Assembly: GCA_963753075.1 (NCBI GenBank)
Contig: CAVWAR010000002.1
Span: forward strand, 1 to 64,000
Source: Prado023 sp963753075
GTDB taxonomy: Bacteria > Actinomycetota > Actinomycetes > S36-B12 > CAIYMF01
Length of the DNA: 64,000 nucleotides
Direction: 5' to 3'
Under the pieces are notes generated by a model that worked only from the letters and a program-made list of their open reading frames with translations, was not told the origin of the DNA and searched no databases. Shown one piece after another: positions 16,513 to 25,434 of this stretch. The position numbers and the translations under genes are program-made. Positions within the stretch are counted from its first letter, which is position 1; the number at the start of each line of letters is the position of its first letter.

Positions 16513-17766
16513 ATGCCGTTGCGCGCCACTGCCACGGCTGCGGAGCCCGACCTGTTGTTCTTGCCCTGGGGCGTCGCCCTGGAGCAGTGGCCCACCGAGG
16601 ACACGGTCGCGCTGCCGCGCGGGATCTCACGGCACGTCGTGCGGTTCGTGCGCGTCAACGGGGCGGTCTACGCCGTCAAGGAGATCGAGGAGTCCTTCGC
16701 CAGCCGCGAGTACGGACTGTTGTTCGACCTCGGCCGGCTCGGCGCCCCGTGCGTCGAGCCGGTCGGTGTCATCGCCGGGCGTGAAGACGCTTCTGGGGAA
16801 CCGCTTCCCGCCGCGCTGATCACCCGGCACCTGTCCTTCTCCCTGCCCTACCGCGCCCTGGTCCGGCCCACTCTGGGTATCCACACCTGGGAGCGGCTGC
16901 TGGACGCGCTCGTGCTGCTGATCGTCCGCCTGCACCTGCTCGGCTTCGCGTGGAACGACTGCTCGTTGTCCAACACGCTGTTCCTGCGCGACGCCGGCGC
17001 CTTCTCCGCACATCTGGTCGACGCCGAGACCGGGGAGATCCACGAGTCCCTCTCGCGGGGCCAGCGCGCCTACGACATCGAGACCGCCGCCATGAACGTC
17101 ATGGGCGAGCTGATGGATCTGCAGGCAGGCGGCATGGTCCCCGACGAGCTGGATCCCGCCGAGGTGGGTGCGGACTTCCGGCGCCGGTACGAGCACCTGT
17201 GGATGACCCTGACCGATGCCGTCACGGTGTCGAGCACTGACCGCTACCGGATCCACACGCTGCTGCGCACCCTGAACGGGCTGGGCTTCGACGTCGCCGA
17301 GCTGACCGCTGAGTCCACGGATGGCGGCTCGCAGATCCGGGTGCGGCCCAAGGTCGTGGACGCCGGGCACCACGGACGCCGGATGATGCACCTGACGGGC
17401 CTGTCGATGCACGAGAACCAGGCCCGGCGGCTGCTCAACGACATCGACTCCTACCGCTACATGTCCGGCCTGGACGACGACCAGCATGTGGCAGCCCGGA
17501 GATGGGTGACCAACGTGTATGAGGCGGTGCTCGACCGGATCCCGCCGGAGATGCGGCGCAAGGTCGAGGCCCCCGAACTCGTCCACGAAGTGCTCCAGCA
17601 CCGCTGGTTCTCCTCAGAACGCGCGCACCGGGACGTGGGACTCGACTGGGCCACCGACGACTACGTGGAGCGCTACCTCGCCCACGCACCCGACGAAGCA
17701 GCTGTCCTCGGCGCACCGCTCGACGCCGCTGGCAGCGCCGACGACATCGACGTTCCCGCCACCTGA
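16513..17766 (+). CDS. DUF4032 / lipopolysaccharide-kinase-like domain protein
   Basis: This 417-residue cytoplasmic protein has an N-terminal half resembling a kinase fold: VYAVKEIEESFASREY as the Lys-containing strand, and HLLGFAWNDCSLSNTLF with LVDAETGEIHE as a degenerate catalytic loop and metal-binding segment. A C-terminal DUF4032 domain (about 230-390) follows. Kinase activity is not established for this family and is inferred from these weak motifs. Its constant companion here is the orphan sugar ABC ATPase, so a link with sugar uptake or its regulation is plausible. Confidence 0.75.
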   Translation: MPLRATATAAEPDLLFLPWGVALEQWPTEDTVALPRGISRHVVRFVRVNGAVYAVKEIEESFASREYGLLFDLGRLGAPCVEPVGVIAGREDASGEPLPAALITRHLSFSLPYRALVRPTLGIHTWERLLDALVLLIVRLHLLGFAWNDCSLSNTLFLRDAGAFSAHLVDAETGEIHESLSRGQRAYDIETAAMNVMGELMDLQAGGMVPDELDPAEVGADFRRRYEHLWMTLTDAVTVSSTDRYRIHTLLRTLNGLGFDVAELTAESTDGGSQIRVRPKVVDAGHHGRRMMHLTGLSMHENQARRLLNDIDSYRYMSGLDDDQHVAARRWVTNVYEAVLDRIPPEMRRKVEAPELVHEVLQHRWFSSERAHRDVGLDWATDDYVERYLAHAPDEAAVLGAPLDAAGSADDIDVPAT

Positions 17767-17778
17767 CGTCGTGACCAC

Positions 17779-18441
17779 ATGACCTCGCCCGACTTGTCCC
17801 GTTGGTCCGGCTGCCCCACCCCCGAGCCGGTTGTGCTCCAGGGCCGGTATGCCCGCCTCGAGCCGTTGGCGCCCCGCCACGCCCCCGCGCTGTTCGACAC
17901 CGTCCGGGGCCATCCGGAGCTGTTCGCCCATCTGCACGAGCATCCGCCGGCAGACGAGGCGCAGGTGCTGACCTGGATCGACGCCGTGCGGGCGCGCGGC
18001 GATCTGTTGATGTGGACCGTCATCGATGAGGCCACCGGACTCGCCGCCGGTCGGCAGGCGCTCATGCGCATCGATGCCGGCAGCGGCGTGGTCGAGATCG
18101 GCTCGATCCTGTGGGGCCCCCGTGTGGCCCGGACCCGCGTGGCCACCGAGGCGTTCGAGCTCCACGCCGGGTACGTGTTCGACCAGCTCGGGTACCGCAG
18201 GCTGGAGTGGAAGTGCGACAGCGCGAACGGAGCGTCGCAGCGGGCCGCCCAGCGGCTCGGATTCACCCCCGAGGGGACGTTCGCCCAGCACATGGTCGTG
18301 AAGGGCCGCAACCGGGACACAACGTGGTTCGCGATGGTGGACCACCAGTGGCCCGACGTGCGCTCCAGGCTGCAGTCATGGCTGGATCCCGCGAACTTCA
18401 CCCCGGACGGACATCAGCTGACCCCGCTGGCCCGCCCATAG
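17779..18441 (+). CDS. GNAT-family N-acetyltransferase (RimJ/RimL type)
   Basis: This 220-residue acetyltransferase of the RimJ/RimL group has VEIGSILWGPRVARTRVATEA as beta-4 and the acetyl-CoA loop, and CDSANGASQRAAQRLGFTPEGTF as the conserved C-terminal block. The substrate is unknown; relatives modify ribosomal protein N-termini, amino acids or drugs. It starts 12 bases after the DUF4032 gene and probably closes that operon. It converges with rlmB. Confidence 0.82.
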   Translation: MTSPDLSRWSGCPTPEPVVLQGRYARLEPLAPRHAPALFDTVRGHPELFAHLHEHPPADEAQVLTWIDAVRARGDLLMWTVIDEATGLAAGRQALMRIDAGSGVVEIGSILWGPRVARTRVATEAFELHAGYVFDQLGYRRLEWKCDSANGASQRAAQRLGFTPEGTFAQHMVVKGRNRDTTWFAMVDHQWPDVRSRLQSWLDPANFTPDGHQLTPLARP

Positions 18442-18507
18442 GCAGCTGCTCGGGCGCAGGGCTCCCTCTCGAAGGCGCACAGCAGGGTCAGGACGCGTTC
18501 GCCCTGC

Positions 18508-19497
18508 TCAGCGGCGCGCGGTGGCCACCGAGTACAGCGCGATGCCGGCTGCCACGCCGGCGTTCAAGGACTCGGTGGCCCCATCCATCGGGATGCCCAC
18601 GAGCTGGTCACATGTCTGGGACACCAGGTGTCCCAGGCCCTTGCCCTCGCTACCGACCACGACGACCAGCGGACCCGTGACGATCGCCGGGTCCAGATCC
18701 GGCAGCTCGACGCCGCCACCCATCGCCAGCCCGATGACGGTCGCCCCGGACTTCTGGGCTGCCACCATCCAGCGCACCAGGTTCGTGGTCCGCGCCACGG
18801 GCACGCGGGCCGCCGCACCGGCGGAGGTCTTCCACGCCGAGGCCGTCATCCCCGCCGCCCGCCGCTCCGGGATCACAACTCCATGGGCGCCGAAGGCTGC
18901 AGCCGAGCGGACCACGGCGCCCAGGTTGCGCGGATCGGTTACGCCGTCGAGGACGACGATCAACGGCTGGGCGCCGGCGTCGAAAGCCCGTGCCATGAGG
19001 TCGTTCGGGTCGGCGTACTTGTAGGCCGGAACCTGCAGGACGATCCCCTGGTGGACTGCCCCACCGCTGAGGCGGTCGAGGTCCCCCCGGGTCGTCTCCA
19101 GCAGCGGGACGCCAAGCCCGACGGCGAGCTTCATCGCCTCGCGGACCCGGTCATCGGCGTCCAGGTACTGCTGGACCTGCAGCGCGGAGGCGGGGATACC
19201 CGCCTGAAGCGCCTCGAGGACGGAGTTGCGGCCCGCGACGGACTCGTTGCCCGACTTGCGACCACCGCGCCCTGAGCCCGACCTGGCACCGCCCTTGCCG
19301 CGTGAACCGCCCTTGCCGGCGTACTTCTCGGCCGAGCGTGCGCGTCGATAGGCGGTGTGCCCCGGCCGGTCCTCAGCCTTCGGCGTGGGTCCACGGCCCT
19401 CCAGGGCCTGGCGGGGCTGGCCCCCCGAGCCCACCACCTGGCCCTTCTTCGATCCGGGCTTGCGGGTTGCCCCACGTCGTTCCGAGTTGCCTGCCAT
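18508..19497 (-). CDS. rlmB: 23S rRNA (guanosine-2'-O-) methyltransferase RlmB (TrmH family group 3)
   Basis: This 329-residue SpoU/TrmH methyltransferase has a basic Gly/Arg/Lys-rich extension of about 85 residues before the substrate-binding domain (VAGRNSVLEALQAGIP). The knotted domain carries motif 1 (VVLDGVTDPRNLGAVVRSAAAFG), motif 2 (VVVGSEGKGL) and motif 3 (IPMDGATESLNAGVAAGIAL). It methylates a ribose in 23S rRNA using SAM. ATG 19497 overlaps the cysS stop by one base (TGATG), so the pair is coupled. It is last in the carD-ispD-ispF-cysS-rlmB operon. Confidence 0.92.
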   Translation of the reverse strand: MAGNSERRGATRKPGSKKGQVVGSGGQPRQALEGRGPTPKAEDRPGHTAYRRARSAEKYAGKGGSRGKGGARSGSGRGGRKSGNESVAGRNSVLEALQAGIPASALQVQQYLDADDRVREAMKLAVGLGVPLLETTRGDLDRLSGGAVHQGIVLQVPAYKYADPNDLMARAFDAGAQPLIVVLDGVTDPRNLGAVVRSAAAFGAHGVVIPERRAAGMTASAWKTSAGAAARVPVARTTNLVRWMVAAQKSGATVIGLAMGGGVELPDLDPAIVTGPLVVVVGSEGKGLGHLVSQTCDQLVGIPMDGATESLNAGVAAGIALYSVATARR

Positions 19498-20906
19498 CAC
19501 GCCTCCAGGGACCAGCGCGGCCCGGCGGGGGTGTCCTCGATGAGGACGCCGGCGTCACGCAGTGAGTCGCGGACCACGTCGGCGGCAGCGAAGTCGTGAG
19601 CGGCACGCGCGGCCTGTCGAGCCGCGAGTCGCTCGGTGACCAACGCGTCGAGGGCGGCGTGCGCCGCGTCGGTCGTGGTCGTGCCACCCGCCCACTGCGG
19701 GTCCAGGGGATCGACGCCGATCACGCCGAGCGTGGCACGCACGGAACCGAGCAGGGCCGCCACCTGCCCATCTGCGCTGTCGGGATCGGCGAGCATCCGG
19801 TTGCCCTCGGACACCAGCTCGTGGATCACGGCCAGTGCGGCCGGCACACCCAGGTCGTCGTCCATGGCGGCGACGAACGCCTCGGGGAAGGCATCAGCGA
19901 CCTCGCCCGTCCCGGCCCCGAGCCGCTCGGATGCCCGGTGCACGAAGCCCTCGAGCCGACGGTAGCCGGCCGCGGCGTCGGTCAGGGCGCCCTCGGAGAA
20001 CTCGACGTGCGAGCGGTAGTGCGCGGAACCGAGGTAGAACCGCAGCTCAACCGGGCGGACGCGCTTGACCACCTCGGTGACGAGCAGCGAGTTGCCCAGC
20101 GACTTGCTCATCTTCTCGCCGGCCGTGGTGACCCACGCGTTGTGCATCCAGTACCGGGCGAAGCCGTCACCGGCAGCCTTCGACTGGGCGATCTCGTTCT
20201 CGTGGTGGGGGAAGACGAGGTCCAGCCCGCCACCATGGATGTCGAACGAGGGGCCCAGGTACATCTCGGCCATGGCTGAGCACTCGAGGTGCCAGCCGGG
20301 GCGGCCGACCCCCCACGGGGTCGCCCAGCCGGGACCTTCGTCACGGGTTCCCTTCCACATGGCGAAGTCGCGTGGGTCCCGCTTGCGGGCGTGCGGATCG
20401 GCGTCGCCGGCGGGCTGCATGTCACTGATCCGCTGGCCGGAGAGCGCCCCGTACTCGCTGAAGGAGGCCACATCGAAGTAGACGTCGCCATCGGAGGCGT
20501 AGGCGTGACCGCCGTCGATGAGTCGCTGCATCAGGGTGATCATGGCCGGCACGTGCCCGGTGGCCCGGGGCTCAATCGTCGGCGGCAGGCAGCCGAGCAC
20601 CGCGTAGGCCTCGGCGAAGGCCCGCTCGTAGTGGGCGGCCACGGCCCACCACGGCCGCGACTCCTCCGCGGCCTTGGCCAGGATCTTGTCGTCGATATCG
20701 GTCACGTTACGGACCAGGGTCACGTCGTACCCGGAGGCGATGAGCCAACGGTTCAGGATGTCGAAGCTGACCCCGGAGCGGATGTGCCCGATGTGCGGCT
20801 CGGACTGCACGGTGGCCCCGCAGACATAGATCGACACCCGTCCCGGCTGTTCGGGGACGAAGTCGCGCGTGCTGCGCGTGGCGGTGTCGTACAGTCTCAG
20901 GCTCAC
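19497..20906 (-). CDS. cysS: Cysteinyl-tRNA synthetase
   Basis: This 469-residue class I synthetase charges tRNA-Cys. It shows the zinc-binding region beginning at YVCGATVQ, the HIGH motif in PHIGHIRS, later zinc ligands in LECSAMAEM and FPHHENEIAQ, and the KMSKS motif in EKMSKSLGN. The GTG at 20906 gives the usual N-terminus (VSLRLYDTATRS); an upstream ATG would add 18 unsupported residues. Another actinobacterial paralogue, mshC, makes mycothiol. I favour cysS because of the carD-ispDF-rlmB context. Confidence 0.92.
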   Translation of the reverse strand: MSLRLYDTATRSTRDFVPEQPGRVSIYVCGATVQSEPHIGHIRSGVSFDILNRWLIASGYDVTLVRNVTDIDDKILAKAAEESRPWWAVAAHYERAFAEAYAVLGCLPPTIEPRATGHVPAMITLMQRLIDGGHAYASDGDVYFDVASFSEYGALSGQRISDMQPAGDADPHARKRDPRDFAMWKGTRDEGPGWATPWGVGRPGWHLECSAMAEMYLGPSFDIHGGGLDLVFPHHENEIAQSKAAGDGFARYWMHNAWVTTAGEKMSKSLGNSLLVTEVVKRVRPVELRFYLGSAHYRSHVEFSEGALTDAAAGYRRLEGFVHRASERLGAGTGEVADAFPEAFVAAMDDDLGVPAALAVIHELVSEGNRMLADPDSADGQVAALLGSVRATLGVIGVDPLDPQWAGGTTTTDAAHAALDALVTERLAARQAARAAHDFAAADVVRDSLRDAGVLIEDTPAGPRWSLEA

Positions 20907-20978
20907 CCGGGGGATTCTACCGGCCGGGCGGCACCACCACGGGCCGCCAGAACCAGCCACAGCTCCCCTGGCGAAGCA

Positions 20979-21470
20979 TCAGCTGTTGGGGACCACCAGT
21001 ACCGTGGCCATGGCCGCGACGCCCTCGCCCCGGCCGGTCAGGCCCAGGCCGTCAGTGGTCGTCGCCGACAGCCGGACGGTCGCGCCGCCCAGGGCAGCCG
21101 AGAGGGCCCGCTCACCCTCAGCCCGGCGCGGCCCCAGCCTGGGACGGTTGCCGATCACCTGGACAGCAACGTTGCCGATCGTGAACCCGGCGGCGGTCAC
21201 GCGCTGCAACGTCTCGGCCAGCAGCGCGGCTCCGGAGGCTCCGGCCCACTGCGGTTCGGCGGTACCGAAGTTCGACCCCAGGTCACCGAGGCCCGCCGCC
21301 GACAGCAGCGCGTCACAGACCGCGTGCGCGGCCACATCGGCGTCGGAGTGCCCCGCCAGCCCGTTCTCCCCCGGCCAGGTCAGGCACGCCAGGGCGAGCT
21401 CCCGCCCCAGCTCCGGATCTGCGAACGGGTGCACATCCACCCCGACGCCCACCATCGGCAGAATCGTCAT
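20979..21470 (-). CDS. ispF: 2-C-methyl-D-erythritol 2,4-cyclodiphosphate synthase
   Basis: This 163-residue enzyme catalyses the cyclisation step of the non-mevalonate isoprenoid pathway. The metal-binding DVHPF and GHSDADVAAHAVCDALL motifs are present, as is the C-terminal TTTDGLGLTGRGEGVAA block. It overlaps ispD by four bases (ATGA). ispD and ispF are separate genes here, not fused. Confidence 0.95.
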   Translation of the reverse strand: MTILPMVGVGVDVHPFADPELGRELALACLTWPGENGLAGHSDADVAAHAVCDALLSAAGLGDLGSNFGTAEPQWAGASGAALLAETLQRVTAAGFTIGNVAVQVIGNRPRLGPRRAEGERALSAALGGATVRLSATTTDGLGLTGRGEGVAAMATVLVVPNS

Positions 21471-22189
21471 CGGTTCCCCTCCCCGGCCAGGATGGCCTCG
21501 GCGAGCAGGAGGTCCTGCTCAGTGGTCACCTTGAACGCGCGTGGGTCGCCCTGCACCAGCAGCACCGACAGACCCAGGGCCTCGACCATGCCCGCATCGT
21601 CGGTGGCTTCGGAATCACCTGCCGCATGGGCCCGTCGCAGGACATCGATCCCGAAACCCTGCGGCGTCTGGACCGCGCGCAGCGCTGATCGGTCGATGGT
21701 CCTCGAGTCCCCATCGGCGCCGAGCTCACGGATCGTGTCCACGACTGCCAGCCCGGGCACGACTGCGTCGGCCCCCGCCATGACTGCGTCAATGACCGCG
21801 GCGACCACGTCGATCGGGACCAGGCATCGGGCAGCATCGTGCACGAGCACCACCGGGAAGTCGGCGGGGACCACCGCCAGCGCCCGGGCCACGGACTCCG
21901 CGCGGGTCGCCCCGCCGGTCACGGCCACCACAGGCACGGTTCCGGCCTGGGTCGCGGCCACCTCGGCCATGTCGTGCTCCAACCCGTCGGGCGCAGCCAG
22001 GATGAGCAGCCCGACCCGGGGATCTGCCACCAGCGCCCGCACGGCGTGGGCCAGGATCGGTTCCCCGGCCAGCGACGCCAGGGCCTTCGGGACACCCGCG
22101 CCCAGCCGTTCGCCCGAGCCTGCTGCGGGCACGATGGCGACGACCGGAGGGGAATCCACGGGCCTCACGCTAGCGACACGAACGCCCAC
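21467..22189 (-). CDS. ispD: 2-C-methyl-D-erythritol 4-phosphate cytidylyltransferase
   Basis: This protein of about 240 residues couples CTP with methylerythritol phosphate. The nucleotide-binding loop IVPAAGSGERLG and the HDAARCLVP and AVQTPQGF blocks are diagnostic. The start is uncertain: GTG 22189, 22168 and 22159 are all in frame and none has a strong ribosome site. It lies 42 bases downstream of carD. Confidence 0.92.
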   Translation of the reverse strand: MGVRVASVRPVDSPPVVAIVPAAGSGERLGAGVPKALASLAGEPILAHAVRALVADPRVGLLILAAPDGLEHDMAEVAATQAGTVPVVAVTGGATRAESVARALAVVPADFPVVLVHDAARCLVPIDVVAAVIDAVMAGADAVVPGLAVVDTIRELGADGDSRTIDRSALRAVQTPQGFGIDVLRRAHAAGDSEATDDAGMVEALGLSVLLVQGDPRAFKVTTEQDLLLAEAILAGEGNR

Positions 22190-22231
22190 CGGCCGGATTC
22201 GGCGGTGGGCGTCGCGGGTGTGGTGCGGGGA

Positions 22232-22714
22232 TCAGGACTGCAGGACCTCGTCGAGGATGGCCTCGGCCTTGTCCTCATTCGTGTGCTCGGCCAGAGCAAG
22301 CTCGCTGACGAGGATCTGGCGGGCCTTGCTGAGCATGCGCTTCTCGCCGGCCGACAGGCCGCGCTCACGCTCACGGCGCCAGAGGTCACGGACGACCTCG
22401 GCCACCTTGATGACGTCGCCGGACGCCAGCTTCTCGAGGTTCGCCTTGTAGCGACGCGACCAGTTGGTCGGCTCCTCGGTGTACGGCTGCCGCAGGACGT
22501 CGAAGACCCGATCGAGGCCTTCGGCGTTGACGACGTCGCGGACGCCGACCAGGTCGACGTTGTCGGAGGGGACCCGGACTGTCAGGTCACCCTGCGCCAC
22601 GCGCAGGACCAGGTACTCCCGGTCGACCCCCTTGATGGAACGGACCTCGATGGATTCGATGAGTGCTGCCCCGTGATGGGGATACACGACGGTGTCGCCT
22701 ACCTTGAACGTCAT
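22232..22714 (-). CDS. carD: CarD-family RNA polymerase-binding regulator
   Basis: This 160-residue protein has an N-terminal RNA polymerase beta-binding Tudor-like domain (FKVGDTVVYPHHGAALIE) and a helical C-terminal DNA-binding domain with the conserved NWSRRYKANLEKL segment containing the Trp that wedges the promoter bubble in mycobacterial CarD. It stabilises open promoter complexes, notably at rRNA promoters (established for mycobacteria). It heads the operon. Confidence 0.96.
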   Translation of the reverse strand: MTFKVGDTVVYPHHGAALIESIEVRSIKGVDREYLVLRVAQGDLTVRVPSDNVDLVGVRDVVNAEGLDRVFDVLRQPYTEEPTNWSRRYKANLEKLASGDVIKVAEVVRDLWRRERERGLSAGEKRMLSKARQILVSELALAEHTNEDKAEAILDEVLQS

Positions 22715-22806
22715 TGTGCGGGAGACCCCTTCTCAGTGGACCCCCAGTCTAACACGCCGGGGTCAGGGGCCCCGTGGTCGTGATCACCCGATAAGGTGCC
22801 TCCGTG

Positions 22807-23307
22807 ATGCGATCCCGTGCTGCGACTGCCCTAGCCGTGTGCCTCATGGCCGTGCTTCCCACGGCCGGCTGCTACCAAGGTTTCGACAGCACCGTGAACT
22901 CCCAGGGACCGACCGGGAACGGCACTGACCTGCGGATCGGGGACACCATCCTCGTCCAGGATGCCACCCTCGTGACGGGGCCCCTGGGCGAGAGCGGCGC
23001 GGCCTCGCTGGCCATGACAATCATCAACACTGGCGAGCTGCCCGACGCGCTGGTCAGCGTGAGCATCGACCCGACCGGCACCTCGACGCAGAAGAAGCCC
23101 ATCGTCGTGACGCCGGGGAACTCGGTCCAGATTGGCGGCAGCGCCAGCGACCAGATCATCGTGTCCGACCTGGACGTGCCCCCCGGCTCGTACGCCACTG
23201 TGACCTTCAGCTTCGAGCGGGACGGCTCCGGGACCCGTCGGGTCGCGGTCGTGCCGGCTGTCGGGTACTACGAGGGCTACGGCCCGCTGGCCGCCATCGA
23301 GGAGTAG
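22807..23307 (+). CDS. Hypothetical lipoprotein with a DUF-type beta domain
   Basis: This 166-residue protein has a signal peptide ending in the lipobox LPTAGC, followed by a beta-rich domain (IGDTILVQDATLVTG, LAMTIINTGELPDALVSV, PPGSYATVTFSFE). The beta fold and late Tyr-rich tail recall copper-chaperone-like secreted proteins of actinobacteria, but the Met/His ligands of such proteins are missing. GTG 22804, immediately before, is an alternative start. It is divergent from carD and convergent with regX3; no function is assigned. Confidence 0.6.
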   Translation: MRSRAATALAVCLMAVLPTAGCYQGFDSTVNSQGPTGNGTDLRIGDTILVQDATLVTGPLGESGAASLAMTIINTGELPDALVSVSIDPTGTSTQKKPIVVTPGNSVQIGGSASDQIIVSDLDVPPGSYATVTFSFERDGSGTRRVAVVPAVGYYEGYGPLAAIEE

Positions 23308-23366
23308 CAGCCCCGCTCGCCTCCCCCGGCTGGCTGTGGGCTGCGGCGTCCGCCGCTCGGATTGGC

Positions 23367-24044
23367 TCACTCCTCGAACTTGTAGCCCAGGCCGCGCACC
23401 GTCAGCAGGTGCACCGGATGGGCTGGATCCGCCTCGACCTTGGCGCGCAGCCGCTTGACGTGCACGTCAAGGGTCTTGGTGTCACCCACGTAGTCCGAGC
23501 CCCAGACCCGGTCGATCAGCTGGCCGCGGGTCAGCACCCGCCCGGCGTTGCGCACCAGGTACTCGAGCAGGTCGAACTCCTTGAGGGGCATGCTCACGGG
23601 CTCGTCCTTGACCAGGACGAGGTGCCGCTCGGGGTCGATGACGACGGGTCCGGCCTCGACCACAGGGCTGTCACCGAAGTCATCGACATTGCGGCGCAGC
23701 ACGGCCCGGATCCGCGCAACCAACTCCCTGCTGGAGAATGGCTTGGTGACGTAGTCGTCGGCACCGAGCTCGAGCCCGAGCACCTTGTCGATCTCCGAGT
23801 CCTTGGCCGTGACCATGATGATGGGCACCCGTGACCTGGTGCGGATCGTCCGGCAGACGTCGGTCCCCGACATCCCGGGCAGCATCAGGTCGAGCAGGAT
23901 CAGATCCGCGGGCTCACGCTCGAACTGCGTGAGGGCGTCGGGGCCGGTGGTCGCGATCGACACCGTGAACCCCTCCTTGCGCAGCATGAAGCTCAGCGCG
24001 TCGGAGAAGGACTCCTCGTCCTCGACCACCAGGATCCGGGTCAC
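23367..24044 (-). CDS. regX3: Phosphate-responsive OmpR-family response regulator (RegX3/PhoP-like)
   Basis: This 225-residue response regulator has a receiver domain with acidic pocket VVEDEES, phospho-acceptor Asp52 in LILLDLMLPG, the conserved VTAKDSEIDKVLG switch, and Lys in DDYVTKPFS. The winged-helix output domain ends in VRGLGYKFEE. Its GTG start overlaps the kinase stop (GTGA), with AAGGAGG inside the kinase gene as ribosome site. PHO-box repeats lie in the shared phoU/senX3 promoter region and before pstS, matching a phosphate-starvation role. Confidence 0.9.
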   Translation of the reverse strand: MTRILVVEDEESFSDALSFMLRKEGFTVSIATTGPDALTQFEREPADLILLDLMLPGMSGTDVCRTIRTRSRVPIIMVTAKDSEIDKVLGLELGADDYVTKPFSSRELVARIRAVLRRNVDDFGDSPVVEAGPVVIDPERHLVLVKDEPVSMPLKEFDLLEYLVRNAGRVLTRGQLIDRVWGSDYVGDTKTLDVHVKRLRAKVEADPAHPVHLLTVRGLGYKFEE

Positions 24045-25270
24045 GTCGCCTCCTTGGATTCAGCGGGGGTGCGGCTGCTGGCCGCCCTGCCTGGACCGGC
24101 CGCCGACGCGGTCAGGGCGGGCAACCGGATTGTGAACGTGGAGCCCTCCCCCACCTTGGACCAGACCTCGCAGTCACCGCCGTGGTTGGCACACACGTGC
24201 TTGACGATCGACAGGCCCAACCCGGTGCCCCCAGTGTCCCGGGAACGGGCGGGGTCAACCCGGTAGAAGCGCTCGAAGATCCGGTCGAGCTCGGTCGGGG
24301 GGATCCCGATGCCCTGGTCGGTGACGGCGATCGTGACCGAGCCGCTCACCGTGCCGGTGGTGACGGCGATCTTCGTCGACGATGGGCTGTAGTTCACGGC
24401 GTTCACGATGAGGTTGCGCACGGCGGTGGCCAGCTGCGCCGGGACACCCTCCACCTGCAGGCCCCCCGCGCCGCCCCGGAGGAAGGAGATGCTCTTGTCC
24501 TGGGCCAGCAGGCGGGCGTCGTCGCAGGCCTGGGCGACGACGTCATCCACGTCCACCGGCCCCATCGGCGGCAGCGCCTCGACGCCCTCGAGTCGGGAGA
24601 GGTCCATGAGGTCGTTGATCAACGTCGTGAGCCGACGCGTCTCGGCCAGCATCCGCCCGGAGAACCGCTCGACGGCCACCGGGTCCTGCTCCGCCTGGGT
24701 GACGGCCTCGGCCAACAGCGCCAGGGCCCCTATCGGGGTCTTGAGCTCATGGCTCACGTTGGCCACGAAGTCGCGGCGGGCATGATCGAGGCGCTCGGCC
24801 TCGGTGATGTCCTCCACCAGCACCAGGACCGCACCATCGGTCATCGGGGCGACCCGTACGTGCAACCGGATCGGAGCCTGTCGCCGCCCGGGCCGCCGGA
24901 CTGTGAGATCGCGGCTCGCGGGCTGGTCGGTGCTGCGGGCCCGCTGGACCATCCGTCCCAGCTCGGCGACGTTGACCAGGTTGCGGCGGACCACCCGCAG
25001 GTCGCCCAAGCTCGGATGGGCCCACAGGACCCGGCCCCCGGCGTCGACCCACAGGGCGGGGGTGCTCAGGGCTCCCAGAACCCGTGCCATGTCCGCCGGG
25101 AGGCCCGATCCAGCGTTCACCGCAGAGCCAGCCGGTTCCCGCTCATCGGGGTCCGTGGTCCCCCCAGCCACCGCGGCCGATCGCGTCGGCGCCCCGAGGG
25201 CTGGCACGCCGAAGAGCCGCCGGCGACCTGGCGGGAGCTCGGCGCGATCGCGTCGGGGGTCGGTCACCAC
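24041..25270 (-). CDS. senX3: SenX3/PhoR-like sensor histidine kinase without visible membrane span
   Basis: This 409-residue kinase starts at GTG 25270 (GTG 25267 possible). A PAS-like segment (LSTPALWVDAGGRVLWAHPS) is followed by the dimerisation box with His174 (FVANVSHELKTPIGAL) and the ATPase domain with N box (NLIVNAVNYSPSS), G1 (DQGIGIPP) and G2 (GGTGLGLSIVKH). SenX3 and PhoR relatives normally begin with one or two membrane helices. Here the first 65 residues are polar and Pro/Arg-rich in this frame, and neither other frame encodes a hydrophobic stretch. It is divergent from phoU, with PHO boxes between. Confidence 0.88.
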   Translation of the reverse strand: MVTDPRRDRAELPPGRRRLFGVPALGAPTRSAAVAGGTTDPDEREPAGSAVNAGSGLPADMARVLGALSTPALWVDAGGRVLWAHPSLGDLRVVRRNLVNVAELGRMVQRARSTDQPASRDLTVRRPGRRQAPIRLHVRVAPMTDGAVLVLVEDITEAERLDHARRDFVANVSHELKTPIGALALLAEAVTQAEQDPVAVERFSGRMLAETRRLTTLINDLMDLSRLEGVEALPPMGPVDVDDVVAQACDDARLLAQDKSISFLRGGAGGLQVEGVPAQLATAVRNLIVNAVNYSPSSTKIAVTTGTVSGSVTIAVTDQGIGIPPTELDRIFERFYRVDPARSRDTGGTGLGLSIVKHVCANHGGDCEVWSKVGEGSTFTIRLPALTASAAGPGRAASSRTPAESKEAT

Positions 25271-25330
25271 GTGGTCAGGATAGGGGGGCGCCCGTTCCGG
25301 CGAGTGCAGGCGACTGGCCCCGTGGTGCCT

Positions 25331-25374
25331 GTTCACCCGCCCGGAGCGTGTTGTTCACCGTACGATCACCAGAG
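25331..25374. promoter_or_regulatory. PHO-box direct repeats between senX3 and phoU
   Basis: Repeats with 11-base spacing are GTTCACCCGCC (25331-25341), GTTCACCGTAC (25353-25363) and GATCACCAGAG (25364-25374), with one non-matching unit at 25342-25352. This is the arrangement of PHO boxes bound by actinobacterial PhoP-type regulators (consensus GTTCACC, known from Streptomyces). It lies 60 bases upstream of phoU and about 60 from the kinase start, so it could control both directions. Confidence 0.75.
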
Positions 25375-25434
25375 GGCCACGTCCGTGCGGTCTGGTCCGG
25401 GTCCGCAGTTCTAGACTGCCACCCAGGAGGAACC

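Noticed and set aside
20289..22451. A 720-residue open frame on the plus strand
   Set aside because: It is the antisense of cysS, ispF, ispD and carD, which have complete family motifs; it is Arg/Pro-rich and has no domain.
23307..23344. A possible terminator between the lipoprotein and regX3 genes
   Set aside because: GCAGCCC/GGGCTGC has only seven pairs with a 24-base loop.
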